In this document: positions 56,574-64,000 of the stretch, piece by piece
How the letters are laid out: every line of letters begins with the position of its first letter
Numbering within the stretch: position 1 is the first letter of the stretch
NCBI GenBank assembly: GCA_030019205.1
Contig: JASEFH010000001.1
Coordinates: forward strand, 62,001-126,000
From: Methanomicrobiales archaeon
Lineage (GTDB): Archaea; Halobacteriota; Methanomicrobia; Methanomicrobiales; JACTUA01
DNA: 64,000 bases
Reading direction: 5' to 3'
Position numbers and translations under genes: made by a program
The notes under the pieces: model-generated
Databases searched by the model: none
Told to the model about the DNA's origin: nothing
What the model saw: only the letters and a program-made list of their open reading frames with translations

Positions 56574-56976
56574 TCATTTCGCCTCCCGGGAGCGTGGGGT
56601 CGGGAAGCCCTGCATCAGCGGACGAGCCGGGAGATGTCGCCTCGTCGATTGATTCGTACCCTGGATGCGCGGATCGTTGTCGGAGAGGTCTATCAGGAGA
56701 CGGGTTCCGACCCCGGCGAAGATGGTCCCGATGACCCTGTTCGGTCTCTCCAGCCGCTTCCGCCGGGCGTGAATGGGGGCAGACGAGAGGATCGGCGTGG
56801 CAAAGAGATCGTTGATGGGAATGAATCCCGTGTCATTCCGGACGCAATAGTATGTGTTCCGGGGATCCTCGAGGAGAACGAGCTTGATCGGTACACGTTG
56901 CAGACACAGCGAGGAGCGCGAATCCCGGTTTGATCTCCCGGTCCGTCACTTCCGGCGCATTCTGTCTGTTCCCCAT
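56574..56976 (-). pseudogene. Frameshifted small gene
   Basis: On the complement the ATG at 56976 opens a frame MGNRQNAPEVTDREIKPGFA that continues LLAVS and then loses sense. From about 56895 a different frame reads smoothly: PIKLVLLEDPRNTYYCVRND, then TGFIPINDLFATPILSSAPI, RVIGTIFAGVGTRLLIDLSD, to a stop at 56574. Joining the two requires one frame change near 56900. The second part has no start codon of its own. The family is not recognised. It may be a true pseudogene or a sequencing error. Confidence 0.5.
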
Positions 56977-57100
56977 TGCCGTGCGTCCGTGCTGCTCGCG
57001 GCTGATGAGATGCGGTATTGCCCGCCCCCCTCCCTGCAGCCCCGTTCCGAAATTCGGTCAAAAAGAGATACGAAGAATGGTTCTTTCTGCCCTCTGCCTG
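56977..57100. other. Short gap between the frameshifted gene and the FMN enzyme
   Basis: Contains the end of the FMN synthase-like gene on the minus strand and no other recognised feature. Together with 56519-56573 it makes up the rest of the 0.6 kb spacer. Confidence 0.4.
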
Positions 57101-58690
57101 TCAGAGATCGAGTATGGTCTCCGCCTCGTCTCTATAGGCGTCCATCACGTAGGGGATACCGGACACTCTGGCTGCATCCTCGGTGAGGGCCATCAGATCT
57201 TTGCGCCCCACGGTCTTGAGGCTGAAGTTCCTGCTGCCTGCCATCAGCTGCTGCAGGCCGATCCGGAATCTCTGGGTATAGGTGTAGATGCCGATCGCAC
57301 CGGTCGGTATCTCCTGCATGCGAGCTCCATATCTGGCCTTCAGCTCCTCGTAGGTGATGAAGATCTCGTTCGGGGTCGTGCCGTACTTGGAGACCGTCTT
57401 GGGCAGGTCGCCTTGCTTGATCCACTCCCCGATGTTCTTCCCGACCATACCGGGGATCATGAGGCCTCTGCCCATGCATACGGCCTTCACATAGGGGCTG
57501 CCCATCGCAATGGCTTTGAATACATTGGCCTCGTCGGAGAACCCCCCTGCCATCGCGATATCCGGTACACGCACCCCTCTCCTGCGCAGCCGCTCGCAGA
57601 ACTCGTAGGCGAGCGCCTGGATGTAGAAGGTCGGGATACCCCACTCGTTCATCATGGGCCACGGGCTCATGCCGGTGCCTCCCGGAGCGCCATCGATGGT
57701 GAGCAGATCGATCTTGGCTTCCGCACCGAAGCGAAGGGCCATCGCCAGTTCGACCATGGAGTAGGCACCCGTCTTCAGGGTGACGCGCTTGAACCCGATA
57801 TCCCGCAGGCGGTCGACCTCCTCCAGGAACCCCTCGTGGGTCACGAAACCAAGCCTTGAATGCCGTTCGAACTCGTCGATTCCTCCTCCTTTGAACGCCT
57901 TCTGTATCTCAGGCCGTTCGGGATCGGGCAGGACGATATACCCCCTCCTCTTCAGCTCCAGCGCCCGCTCGAGGGACGGGACCTTGATCTCGCCTCCAAT
58001 GCATTTGGCCCCCTGCCCCCACTTCAGTTCGATCGTGTCCAAATTGTGCTTGGAGGCGACGTATTCGGCAGTGCCCAGGCGTGTATCCTCCACATTCAAC
58101 TGAACCAGGATCTCGCCGTATCCCTGATGGAACTTACGGTAGATCTCGATCCTCCGGTCCATCTCCGGCGAATTCACCACTTTCCCTTTATTGTCCAGCT
58201 GCAGGTCGGGATCGACGCCGCAGACGTTCTCCCCGCATACCAGTGTGATGCCCGAGATCGCCGCGCCGATGGCAAAGTGCTCCCAGTTCTTCCGCGCAAT
58301 CTCCGTCGAACCCAGCGCTCCTGTGAAGATCGGCACCCGCAACGTTACTTTTCTGTCCCATCCGTACTCCGTCTCCGTATTTACGTTGTGGAAGACGGCA
58401 GAATCCGGCCCGATCTCAGTGCCCTCCGGCAGCCCCTTCGCCCCGACGGCGTACCCCTGGATGTTCAGGTGGGAGTAGTCTATGGGATAGTTCTTGTCAG
58501 CGCCAGCGGTCATCCCTCCGAACGGGGAAGGGTACAGGACTTCGCGCCCCCGGAACGAGGAGAGCCAGATATCGCAGCCTCCCTTGCACCCGTCCATGCA
58601 GCGGGTGCAGATCCCCGACATCGGAACGACATCGCGGGACCGGTTGAATGTTCCCAGTGCTTCGTTGGCATTGGGCTGTCTCAAGTTCAT
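57101..58690 (-). CDS. Glutamate-synthase-like FMN-binding protein
   Basis: A second member of the glutamate synthase FMN-domain family, 529 residues, without amidotransferase or GXGXG modules. The N terminus has a cysteine group, CTRCMDGCKGGCDIW, likely an iron-sulfur site. The barrel includes GALGSTEIARKNWEHFAIGA, LVQLNVEDTRLGTAEY, ELKWGQGAKCIGGEIKVPSL, LLTIDGAPGGTGMSPWPMMN and AGGFSDEANVFKAIAMGSPY. The pattern GQGAK...GG and DGAPGGTG keeps the FMN and 2-oxoglutarate site features. Stand-alone proteins of this type are common in methanogens and their reaction is not settled. It could be a ferredoxin-dependent amino-acid enzyme. Confidence 0.88.
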   Translation of the reverse strand: MNLRQPNANEALGTFNRSRDVVPMSGICTRCMDGCKGGCDIWLSSFRGREVLYPSPFGGMTAGADKNYPIDYSHLNIQGYAVGAKGLPEGTEIGPDSAVFHNVNTETEYGWDRKVTLRVPIFTGALGSTEIARKNWEHFAIGAAISGITLVCGENVCGVDPDLQLDNKGKVVNSPEMDRRIEIYRKFHQGYGEILVQLNVEDTRLGTAEYVASKHNLDTIELKWGQGAKCIGGEIKVPSLERALELKRRGYIVLPDPERPEIQKAFKGGGIDEFERHSRLGFVTHEGFLEEVDRLRDIGFKRVTLKTGAYSMVELAMALRFGAEAKIDLLTIDGAPGGTGMSPWPMMNEWGIPTFYIQALAYEFCERLRRRGVRVPDIAMAGGFSDEANVFKAIAMGSPYVKAVCMGRGLMIPGMVGKNIGEWIKQGDLPKTVSKYGTTPNEIFITYEELKARYGARMQEIPTGAIGIYTYTQRFRIGLQQLMAGSRNFSLKTVGRKDLMALTEDAARVSGIPYVMDAYRDEAETILDL

Positions 58691-58701
58691 GTCTAAAATG
58701 T

Positions 58702-58714
58702 TTCCTTCCAGGAA
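58702..58714. promoter_or_regulatory. Inverted repeat at the start of the FMN enzyme transcript
   Basis: TTCCTTCCAGGAA consists of arms TTCCT and AGGAA with a TCC centre. It lies 12-24 bases before the start codon, between that codon and the AT-rich TATA-like CAAATATTAATG at about 58715-58726 on the complement, where a repressor would block transcription start. Confidence 0.45.
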
Positions 58715-58925
58715 TCATTAATATTTGGAAATATTTTTTAAAGAAGATCCTGTACGTGGATCCGGTCGTCAGCCGGACTGGAAGACGGCAGGATCGGTGG
58801 CATGGGTGCGTGCCGGTATTGAAGGATGGACTTGGCCATCTTACGGTGGATATCCCTCTGCATCGCGATTGCACCTCACTCTGCGAGTCGGAATACTCAA
58901 ATACCGGAGGGAACCACCTTGCCAT

Positions 58926-59411
58926 ATGAACGCCAGATTGCTCATACCTCTTCTCGTCATGCTGGGGATCCTGGCGATGGCAGCGGCGTGCACGACGGCG
59001 CCCGATGGAACTCCCACGACCACCACGACCCCGCCGGCGACGGCGGTCCCGGGAACCGCCACGCAGACGCCGGGTGCATCCCTCTCACCGGGACCGACGG
59101 AGACGCTGCCGGGTCCGAAGATGGTGGCCTTCCAGATCGATAAAAACCCGATCCCGGTAACGCCGGTTGTTACGGTCACCTTCAATGGGGGGCTTGGACA
59201 GGCAGACCTGACACGCATAGTCATCAAATTCACCAGTGCAGAAGGCAGAGTCGAGGAGAAAACCCTTCTCAAGAATCAGATAAGGAGCGGAGAGAGAGTG
59301 GAATTCCAGGGCACGACCGGAACCGACCGCGTCGAGATCCGGGTCAGTTACACTGACGGCAGCACGTATAAAGTGGTGGATCAGCTGGTGCCGTTCCAGA
59401 CGCGACGGTGA
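58926..59411 (+). CDS. Secreted lipoprotein-like protein
   Basis: A 161-residue protein. Residues 1-20 form a signal peptide with a lipobox-like end (LLVMLGILAMAAAC), then a Thr/Pro linker of about 40 residues (TTTTTPPATAVPGTATQTPG), then a beta-rich domain of about 95 residues (PVTPVVTVTFNGGLGQADLT to VVDQLVPFQTRR). The pattern is typical of surface lipoproteins in Methanomicrobiales. The ATG at 58926 begins the signal peptide; a longer frame from 58725 is not supported. Function unknown; it would sit on the outer face of the membrane. Confidence 0.82.
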   Translation: MNARLLIPLLVMLGILAMAAACTTAPDGTPTTTTTPPATAVPGTATQTPGASLSPGPTETLPGPKMVAFQIDKNPIPVTPVVTVTFNGGLGQADLTRIVIKFTSAEGRVEEKTLLKNQIRSGERVEFQGTTGTDRVEIRVSYTDGSTYKVVDQLVPFQTRR

Positions 59412-59460
59412 GAAATCCGCACACCCTCCTTTTCCGTTTGCCGGGGGCATCCCTGCGCTC

Positions 59461-60147
59461 TTACGCGGACCGATCAACGCGCCAGTGGATGAGGACCCCC
59501 CCGTCCAGTCTCTGAAGGCTCTCCAGGTTCAGGCGCGGGAACGCGCTCTCGCTGGAGAACCCTGCCCCCTCTGCAGGAGTCGGGGCATCCCGGCCCCCGA
59601 TTATGACGTTCCCGACGAAAGAGTACATCTCGTCGACGAGATCCCGCTGGAAGAGGGACCAGATCAGGGTCCCGCCTCCCTCCACCATCAACCGACGAAC
59701 CCCCATCGTGTGCAGCTCCTGCATCAGGAGGGCGAGATCCACCTCGGAGGCGCCTGCCCTGACGACAGTTGCGTATCTCTCAATCGCATCGACCCTCTCC
59801 ATCGGGGCGCCCAGGGATACGGCTACGACACGCCTTCCTTCGCCTTTATGCAGAATCTCGGCATTCAGGGGAGTTCGGGCGTGACTGTCGACCACAACAC
59901 GGATTGGATGGGGATCCTGACCCCTGTCGATCCGCTGCTGCACGAGTTCGGGGCTTTTTACCGTAAGGGAAGGATCATCCGCAAGAACGGTGCCGATGCC
60001 CACCATGACGGCATCGCTTCCCGCCTTCATCCGGTCGACCCGTTCCCGGTCGCCGCGTCCTGAGATCCGCACCTGCCGCCGCTCAAAGGTTGAGATCTTG
60101 CCGTCTGCACTCATCGCGAAGTTCACTGTAACGTACGGGCGCATCAT
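59461..60147 (-). CDS. arfC: 2,5-diamino-6-(ribosylamino)pyrimidinone 5'-phosphate reductase
   Basis: RibD C-terminal/HTP reductase family enzyme for the second step of archaeal riboflavin and F420 precursor synthesis, using NADPH; about 228 residues. It has PYVTVNFAMSADGKIST at the N terminus, the VGIGTVLADDPSLTVK motif, PIRVVVDSHARTPLNAEIL and VRRLMVEGGGTLIWSLFQ. The start is ATG ATG at 60147/60144 with a TATA-like AGTAATAAAGG about 25 bases upstream, so the transcript is likely leaderless. Confidence 0.93.
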   Translation of the reverse strand: MMRPYVTVNFAMSADGKISTFERRQVRISGRGDRERVDRMKAGSDAVMVGIGTVLADDPSLTVKSPELVQQRIDRGQDPHPIRVVVDSHARTPLNAEILHKGEGRRVVAVSLGAPMERVDAIERYATVVRAGASEVDLALLMQELHTMGVRRLMVEGGGTLIWSLFQRDLVDEMYSFVGNVIIGGRDAPTPAEGAGFSSESAFPRLNLESLQRLDGGVLIHWRVDRSA

Positions 60148-60538
60148 GTATCTGTGTGCCGTGATCCCTTTATTACTCCTTCCTTTCTTGGCCTGTCCCT
60201 CCAGCAGACGCGGATGCGCGTGGGGGGCATCGGCGGGGTGCACCTATTCTTTTCCCGATGCGATGGGCCTTCTATCGGCGATCCCCTCGCATGCATGTAC
60301 GGCAAGAGAGCCGAGCGCCCCATGAATCCGCATCCATCGGCAGATCGCATATGGGTATGCCGCACGGGCAGCGACGGGGCGGTAGCGACAGCCGAACGAG
60401 GGAATTCCCGGATTGACCGACGGCAACAGTCCAATGTACAGGATAAATATCTTTATTTTCCTAAAAATCTTTCTTATAATTAAATAGAAAAAATAGCAAT
60501 ATTTTTATGCTAATTTTGGAATAACTACTATCACCGGC
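60148..60538. other. Divergent spacer between arfC and the histidine kinase
   Basis: GC-rich in the middle with no recognised gene; AT-rich from about 60440 to 60525, where TATTTTTATGC near 60500-60510 is the likely promoter of the kinase operon. Confidence 0.5.
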
Positions 60539-62365
60539 ATGTTCCTGGAAGATGCATATCCGCGGTTGAAGCGTCATCTCGATCTGGACGAGAGCGATCT
60601 CGTCAGACTCTGGGTGATTCTTGCCTTCATCATCATCGCCCTCTGTGCAACGGTATATTCTTTCGATATCTCCGCTGGCAATCCCAATCCCTACTTCGTC
60701 TACCTCTTTCCCCAGCTCTATTACATTCCTATCGTGCTCGTATCGATCTGGTACCCCCGGTTTGGTCTCCAGGCAACCATTCTTCTCGTGGCTGCGTTAT
60801 TAACGATCAGCGCATACTTCTCTCTCATTGGGACGGCGGTGGATCCGATCACTTTCACGCTGAATGCGGCCCTCTACATCTGGGTGGTGGCGGCAACCAC
60901 CCTGCTCGCCCGCGATGGGGATCTATTCTCTTCCAGGTACCGAAGACTCTATGACAATGCAGCGGCCGGCATCGTTCTGTTCGATATCCAGAAAGGCAGC
61001 ATTCTCGAGGCAAACCGTACACTCGCAGAACGACTGGGCTATACTCTCCGCGAGCTGAAGGCGCTACCGGTTGCTGCACTATGGGCTGAACCCGCCCAGA
61101 GAGAGAGCCTGTTCGAGCGTCTGCGAGCCGGGTTTCCTGTCGTGAATCGCGAAGCCCGGTTCGCCTCAAAGTCTGGGGATTTACTCGATTTCTTGATTTC
61201 CTGCAGGGAAATCGAATTTGAGAAGGTATTTGAAGCTACATTCATAGATATTAGTGCTTTGAAGGGTCTGGAGTCTGCAATCGGGAATTCCAGGAAGCAT
61301 TTCGAGAAGATCGTGGGTCATTCCCGCGACCTGAACTTTTTACAGGAGCTGGACGGCACCTACCGTCAGGTGCACTGGAAGGCCGCAGACGCATACGGCA
61401 TCGGGATCCAGGGCCTCATCGGGAGGTCGCCCTACGACTTCCTGACAAAAGAAGAGGCGGACAGGTACATGGAGCGCGTGGAGGAGGTGCGGAGGTCGAG
61501 GAGAAGCGTCGAGTGGGAGATGCCGATAACGCTCAACGGACGGGAGCATACATTCTCCACTACCCTGACGCCTCTGTTCGACGATGCCGGTGCTGTGGTC
61601 GGAATCATGGGTTCGTGTCGGGACGTTACGGAGGAGACGGGGGAGAACCTGGCACGGATCCAGCTGGAACGCGAGATCAGGCACCGCAGGGATTTCATCA
61701 CCACTGCCGCCCATGAACTTCGGACGCCGCTCCAGCCCATCCTCGGTTACCTCCACCTGCTCCTGGATGAGCCGGACCTCTACTCTCTGAACGAAGAGAC
61801 CACACGCATTTTGCGTCTCTGCCTCGAGAATGTCGAACGCGAGCGGCGCATCGTGGATCGCATGCTGGAACTCTCGATCCTCTACAATGGGAGACTCCAG
61901 CTGGATCGCGGGGAGATACGCCTGTTCGATCTGGTGAGTTCGATCATCGCCCGCGGAGGCTATGACAAGGATGCCGCGGTGACCGTTCGGATTCCCCGGG
62001 ACACAGTGATCGTTGCGGATCCGAACTGCATCTACCAGGCGATCGAGACGCTCGTCTCAAATGCCGTGCGCTATAACACTCCTCCAAAAGCGGTCTCCAT
62101 CACCTACAGCAGCGACGGCAGGGATCACTGCATCGCTGTAGAGGATAACGGCATCGGCATCGACAAAAAGTCGCTCGGAGCCATATTCAAGCCGTTCTAT
62201 CTTCCGGACGCTGACAATCTTTCACGCCAGACGAACCGCATGGGTCTGGGACTATCCATCGCGCGCGAGTATATCCGCCTTCATGGCGGCGACATACACG
62301 TGCGGAGCCGGATAAACCAGGGAAGCACGTTCACCATCCGCATTCCGAAGGAGGCAGAACGATGA
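60539..62365 (+). CDS. Membrane PAS-PAS sensor histidine kinase
   Basis: Sensor of 608 residues. Residues 20-125 hold four to five membrane helices (VILAFIIIALCATVYS, LYYIPIVLVSIWYP, ATILLVAALLTISAYFSLIG, LYIWVVAATTLLA) with no large external domain. Two PAS domains follow (about 135-235 and 265-375; RLYDNAAAGIVLFDIQKGSI and LEWEM-type segments). The dimer and phosphotransfer domain carries His392 in AAHELRTPLQPILGY. The ATPase domain has the N box (ALETLVSNAVRYN-like), VEDNGIGIDKKSLGAIFKPF and GLGLSIAREYIRLHGGDI. It overlaps the receiver gene by four bases. Confidence 0.93.
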   Translation: MFLEDAYPRLKRHLDLDESDLVRLWVILAFIIIALCATVYSFDISAGNPNPYFVYLFPQLYYIPIVLVSIWYPRFGLQATILLVAALLTISAYFSLIGTAVDPITFTLNAALYIWVVAATTLLARDGDLFSSRYRRLYDNAAAGIVLFDIQKGSILEANRTLAERLGYTLRELKALPVAALWAEPAQRESLFERLRAGFPVVNREARFASKSGDLLDFLISCREIEFEKVFEATFIDISALKGLESAIGNSRKHFEKIVGHSRDLNFLQELDGTYRQVHWKAADAYGIGIQGLIGRSPYDFLTKEEADRYMERVEEVRRSRRSVEWEMPITLNGREHTFSTTLTPLFDDAGAVVGIMGSCRDVTEETGENLARIQLEREIRHRRDFITTAAHELRTPLQPILGYLHLLLDEPDLYSLNEETTRILRLCLENVERERRIVDRMLELSILYNGRLQLDRGEIRLFDLVSSIIARGGYDKDAAVTVRIPRDTVIVADPNCIYQAIETLVSNAVRYNTPPKAVSITYSSDGRDHCIAVEDNGIGIDKKSLGAIFKPFYLPDADNLSRQTNRMGLGLSIAREYIRLHGGDIHVRSRINQGSTFTIRIPKEAER

Positions 62366-62751
62366 ATCGCCGCGTTCTGGTGGTGGATGACGATCTGCCC
62401 ACCCTGGAGGTGATGGAGCTTATACTCCGCAAGATAGGATGCGAGCCCCTCGTGGCGGACAACGGGATGGATGCCGTGCACCTGATCAAGGCGCACGTGC
62501 CGGAGCTGGTTCTCATGGACGTGATGATGTCTCCGATGAACGGCTGGCAGATCCTAGAGACGATGATGCAGGATCCGGAGATGCGGAACGTCCCCGTAAT
62601 CCTCTTCACCGCGAAACGCCTGGAGGACGAGGAGATATCCCGCTACGGGAGCATGGTCGCCGGTGTTCTGGAGAAACCGATCTCCCCTTCAGAACTGAGA
62701 AACGCCCTTCAGATCTTCTTCGACGGACAGAAGATTTCAGGATGGGCGTAG
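62362..62751 (+). CDS. Single-domain receiver (CheY-like) protein
   Basis: A 129-residue receiver with VLVVDDDLPTLEVMEL, phosphoacceptor Asp53 in LVLMDVMMSPMNGW, Thr in LFTAKRL and Lys in VLEKPIS. It has no output domain, so it works through a partner or a phosphorelay. The ATGA overlap with the kinase indicates that they form a pair. The phosphorylation loop resembles that of the receiver protein at 29589. Confidence 0.93.
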   Translation: MNRRVLVVDDDLPTLEVMELILRKIGCEPLVADNGMDAVHLIKAHVPELVLMDVMMSPMNGWQILETMMQDPEMRNVPVILFTAKRLEDEEISRYGSMVAGVLEKPISPSELRNALQIFFDGQKISGWA

Positions 62752-63076
62752 CCCATCCCGCATGCGGTGCGCGGTTCGGAACGGCGCCCGGCATCATCGG
62801 GGATGGAGAACGGGCGGGGCATGCCCGCCCCACGGCAGGCATGGGGATCCATTCTCCGCGATCGGCTTGCACCGTTCCGAATGAGCGCCAGACAGACCCT
62901 CCGGTTGCCTGTTCCCCGTACAGATGGGATAGCAGGCCCCTTCCGCATGTGCTGTGCAGGAACCGCCCTCGTCGCCCCTCTGGGGATGGTTCCTGCTCCG
63001 TCAGAAAGGGACTTCCCTGCCGGCGTACCGGCCGCATGGGGGCCATGGAGGGGCCGGAACAACAGAAAAACGCGAG
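62752..63076. other. Spacer after the two-component operon
   Basis: No gene recognised. Most of it (62775-62881) is occupied by a nested inverted-repeat structure listed separately. Confidence 0.6.
62775..62881 (+). repeat. Nested inverted-repeat structure after the receiver gene
   Basis: TTCGGAACGG at 62775-62784 pairs perfectly with CCGTTCCGAA at 62872-62881. Inside, GGAGAA near 62805 pairs with TTCTCC near 62852, and GGGCGGG at 62812-62818 pairs with CCCGCCC at 62824-62830 around a five-base loop. The whole could fold as one long branched hairpin starting 24 bases after the receiver stop codon, so it would be part of that transcript's 3' end. Confidence 0.55.
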
Positions 63077-63150
63077 TGCCTCAGCCCGGATTTGAACCGG
63101 GGACAACCAGATCTTCAGTCTGGCGCTCTCCCGAACTGAGCTACTGAGGC
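63077..63150 (-). tRNA. tRNA-Phe (anticodon GAA)
   Basis: Complement folds fully: acceptor GCCTCAG/CTGAGGC, D arm GCTC...GAGC, anticodon stem CCAGA/TCTGG with loop CTGAAGA, T arm CCCGGTTCAAATCCGGG, discriminator A. No intron; CCA not encoded. It converges with the two-component operon. Confidence 0.97.
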
Positions 63151-63274
63151 AGGAAGACCTGAGGATTATAATAGTACGTGAATCCTAATAAATGATCGGT
63201 TTGCACCACGCTGGACGCATCCGAGCAGAGCGGGAAGATTCTGCCGGGATTGGAATTGCAGGCGCAGGTTTGAG

Positions 63275-64000
63275 ATGTCGAGGAGTAAGGAGAAAGAGAG
63301 CGGTCTTGAAGATGCCCTCGTCTCCAGGAGGTGCGATGTGGTTCACCTCACGCACAACGATCTGGATGCCGTGGGGGCAGACGCGATTCATCGGATGAGG
63401 TACGGGGAGATCTTCACCGTCTTCAGCTCGGTGGGTACCTTCCCGCAGCTCTTCCAGCGGATCGCGGGTGTCGCGGGCAGGGGTCACCTTCTGTCCATAT
63501 CCGACCTGGGCTACCAGCAGGGGATCGAGAAGGCTGCCGAGAAAGCCGTTTCGAACGGCTGGAGGATCGAGTGGCGGGACCACCATCGCTGGGAAGACGA
63601 AGAGGTTCAGCGTATCCGCGGGAAGGTGGGGGTGCTGCATGTCGACACCGAGCTCTGCGCCTGCGGGATTGTGGCACGGGACCTTCTCCCGCACGATGGC
63701 AGGGCTCTCGAGGTGGCAGAGGTGGTCTGCGACTACGATCTCTGGAAGAACCGGGATCCGCGGGCCGCCATCCTGGCCCGGGTACTGACAAGGGAGGAGA
63801 ATCGGGAGTACGTGCGGGATTGTCTGATCCGGGGCATTTTTTCCGACGAACGCATCGAACAGCAGTTCCATGAGATCGACCGCGAGATGCAGGCCATGAT
63901 CGACAGGAGCATGCGGGACGCCCGGATCTACGAGAACAAATACCGCATCGCGTTCACGCCTCTCTACGGGCATCCGAGCGAGACGGCATACGCTCTCCGA
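63275..64000 (+). CDS. DHH family phosphoesterase, cut by window edge
   Basis: The frame from the ATG at 63275 is open to the window end (242 residues seen). It has a DHH-type metal site: VVHLTHNDLDAVGADAIHRM (motif I, with His and Asp), LSISDLGYQQG (motif II region) and WRDHHRWED (the DHH motif). VLHVDTELCACGIVARDLLP corresponds to motif IV. Such enzymes hydrolyse phosphodiesters in nucleotides, oligonucleotides or DNA; the C-terminal DHHA1 domain would lie beyond the edge. GGAATT-rich upstream sequence gives no clear ribosome site. Confidence 0.88.
   Translation, partial: MSRSKEKESGLEDALVSRRCDVVHLTHNDLDAVGADAIHRMRYGEIFTVFSSVGTFPQLFQRIAGVAGRGHLLSISDLGYQQGIEKAAEKAVSNGWRIEWRDHHRWEDEEVQRIRGKVGVLHVDTELCACGIVARDLLPHDGRALEVAEVVCDYDLWKNRDPRAAILARVLTREENREYVRDCLIRGIFSDERIEQQFHEIDREMQAMIDRSMRDARIYENKYRIAFTPLYGHPSETAYALR

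Overview
The window is a GC-rich chromosomal segment of a methanogenic archaeon, most likely of the order Methanomicrobiales (a Methanoculleus/Methanofollis/Methanolinea-like relative). The main evidence is split RNA polymerase genes (B''/B' and A'/A''), an F420-reducing-hydrogenase-type FrhB protein, ether-lipid genes (glycerol-1-phosphate dehydrogenase, geranylgeranyl reductase), archaeal translation and replication genes (aIF2-alpha, S27e, L44e, Nop10, PriS, GINS), leaderless genes with TATA boxes 25-35 bases before the start codon, and many GTG/TTG starts. No insertion sequence, prophage, integrase or CRISPR array was seen.

Layout. 1-7.9 kb: a nitrogen-assimilation block with amt (cut by the window edge) and glnA on the minus strand, then a divergent four-gene plus-strand operon encoding glutamate synthase as three separate modules followed by an FrhB-type flavoprotein. 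8.7-20.4 kb: tRNA end-processing genes (cca, thpR), a glutaredoxin / class III ribonucleotide reductase / DUF1786 operon, a membrane protein with a possible caspase-like fold, an acyl-CoA synthetase with a DUF5661 gene, a nitroreductase and small conserved genes. 20.7-28.9 kb: the RNA polymerase operon rpoH-rpoB2-rpoB1-rpoA1-rpoA2-rpl30e-nusA, then tRNA-Lys. 29.6-33.3 kb: two divergent signalling operons combining a receiver protein, roadblock proteins, a DUF4388/PATAN-like protein, MinD and a small membrane coiled coil; then tRNA-Pro and a DUF89 phosphatase. 34.3-48.3 kb: a site-2-type protease, rnhB, ferredoxin plus geranylgeranyl reductase, and the informational cluster elp3-priS-gins51-rpl44e-rps27e-aIF2a-nop10-PAC2, followed by an ADP-ribosylglycohydrolase, UPF0179, egsA, DUF63 and SpoIIM. 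48.3-64 kb: proS, HNH and zinc-ribbon proteins, endonuclease V, ferritin, a two-subunit 2-oxoacid oxidoreductase, a second glutamate-synthase-like FMN enzyme, a lipoprotein, the riboflavin/F420 pathway reductase ArfC, a histidine kinase/receiver pair, tRNA-Phe and a truncated DHH phosphoesterase.

How it fits together. Ammonium enters through Amt, is fixed by GlnA, and glutamate is regenerated by the modular glutamate synthase, whose FrhB-like partner suggests reduced F420 as electron donor. An array of GTGCAC palindromes in front of that operon looks like its operator. The signalling block at 29.6-33.3 kb is the best candidate for an undescribed system: a receiver/roadblock input next to a PATAN-like, membrane-roadblock and MinD output module.

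A striking general feature is the series of long, gene-poor spacers (300-1050 bases), several filled with nested inverted repeats that could fold into structured RNA or DNA. One of them contains a frameshifted gene. NrdD also ends before its zinc site and glycyl-radical loop. Protein family calls rest on reading motifs in the translated sequence; no database search was run.
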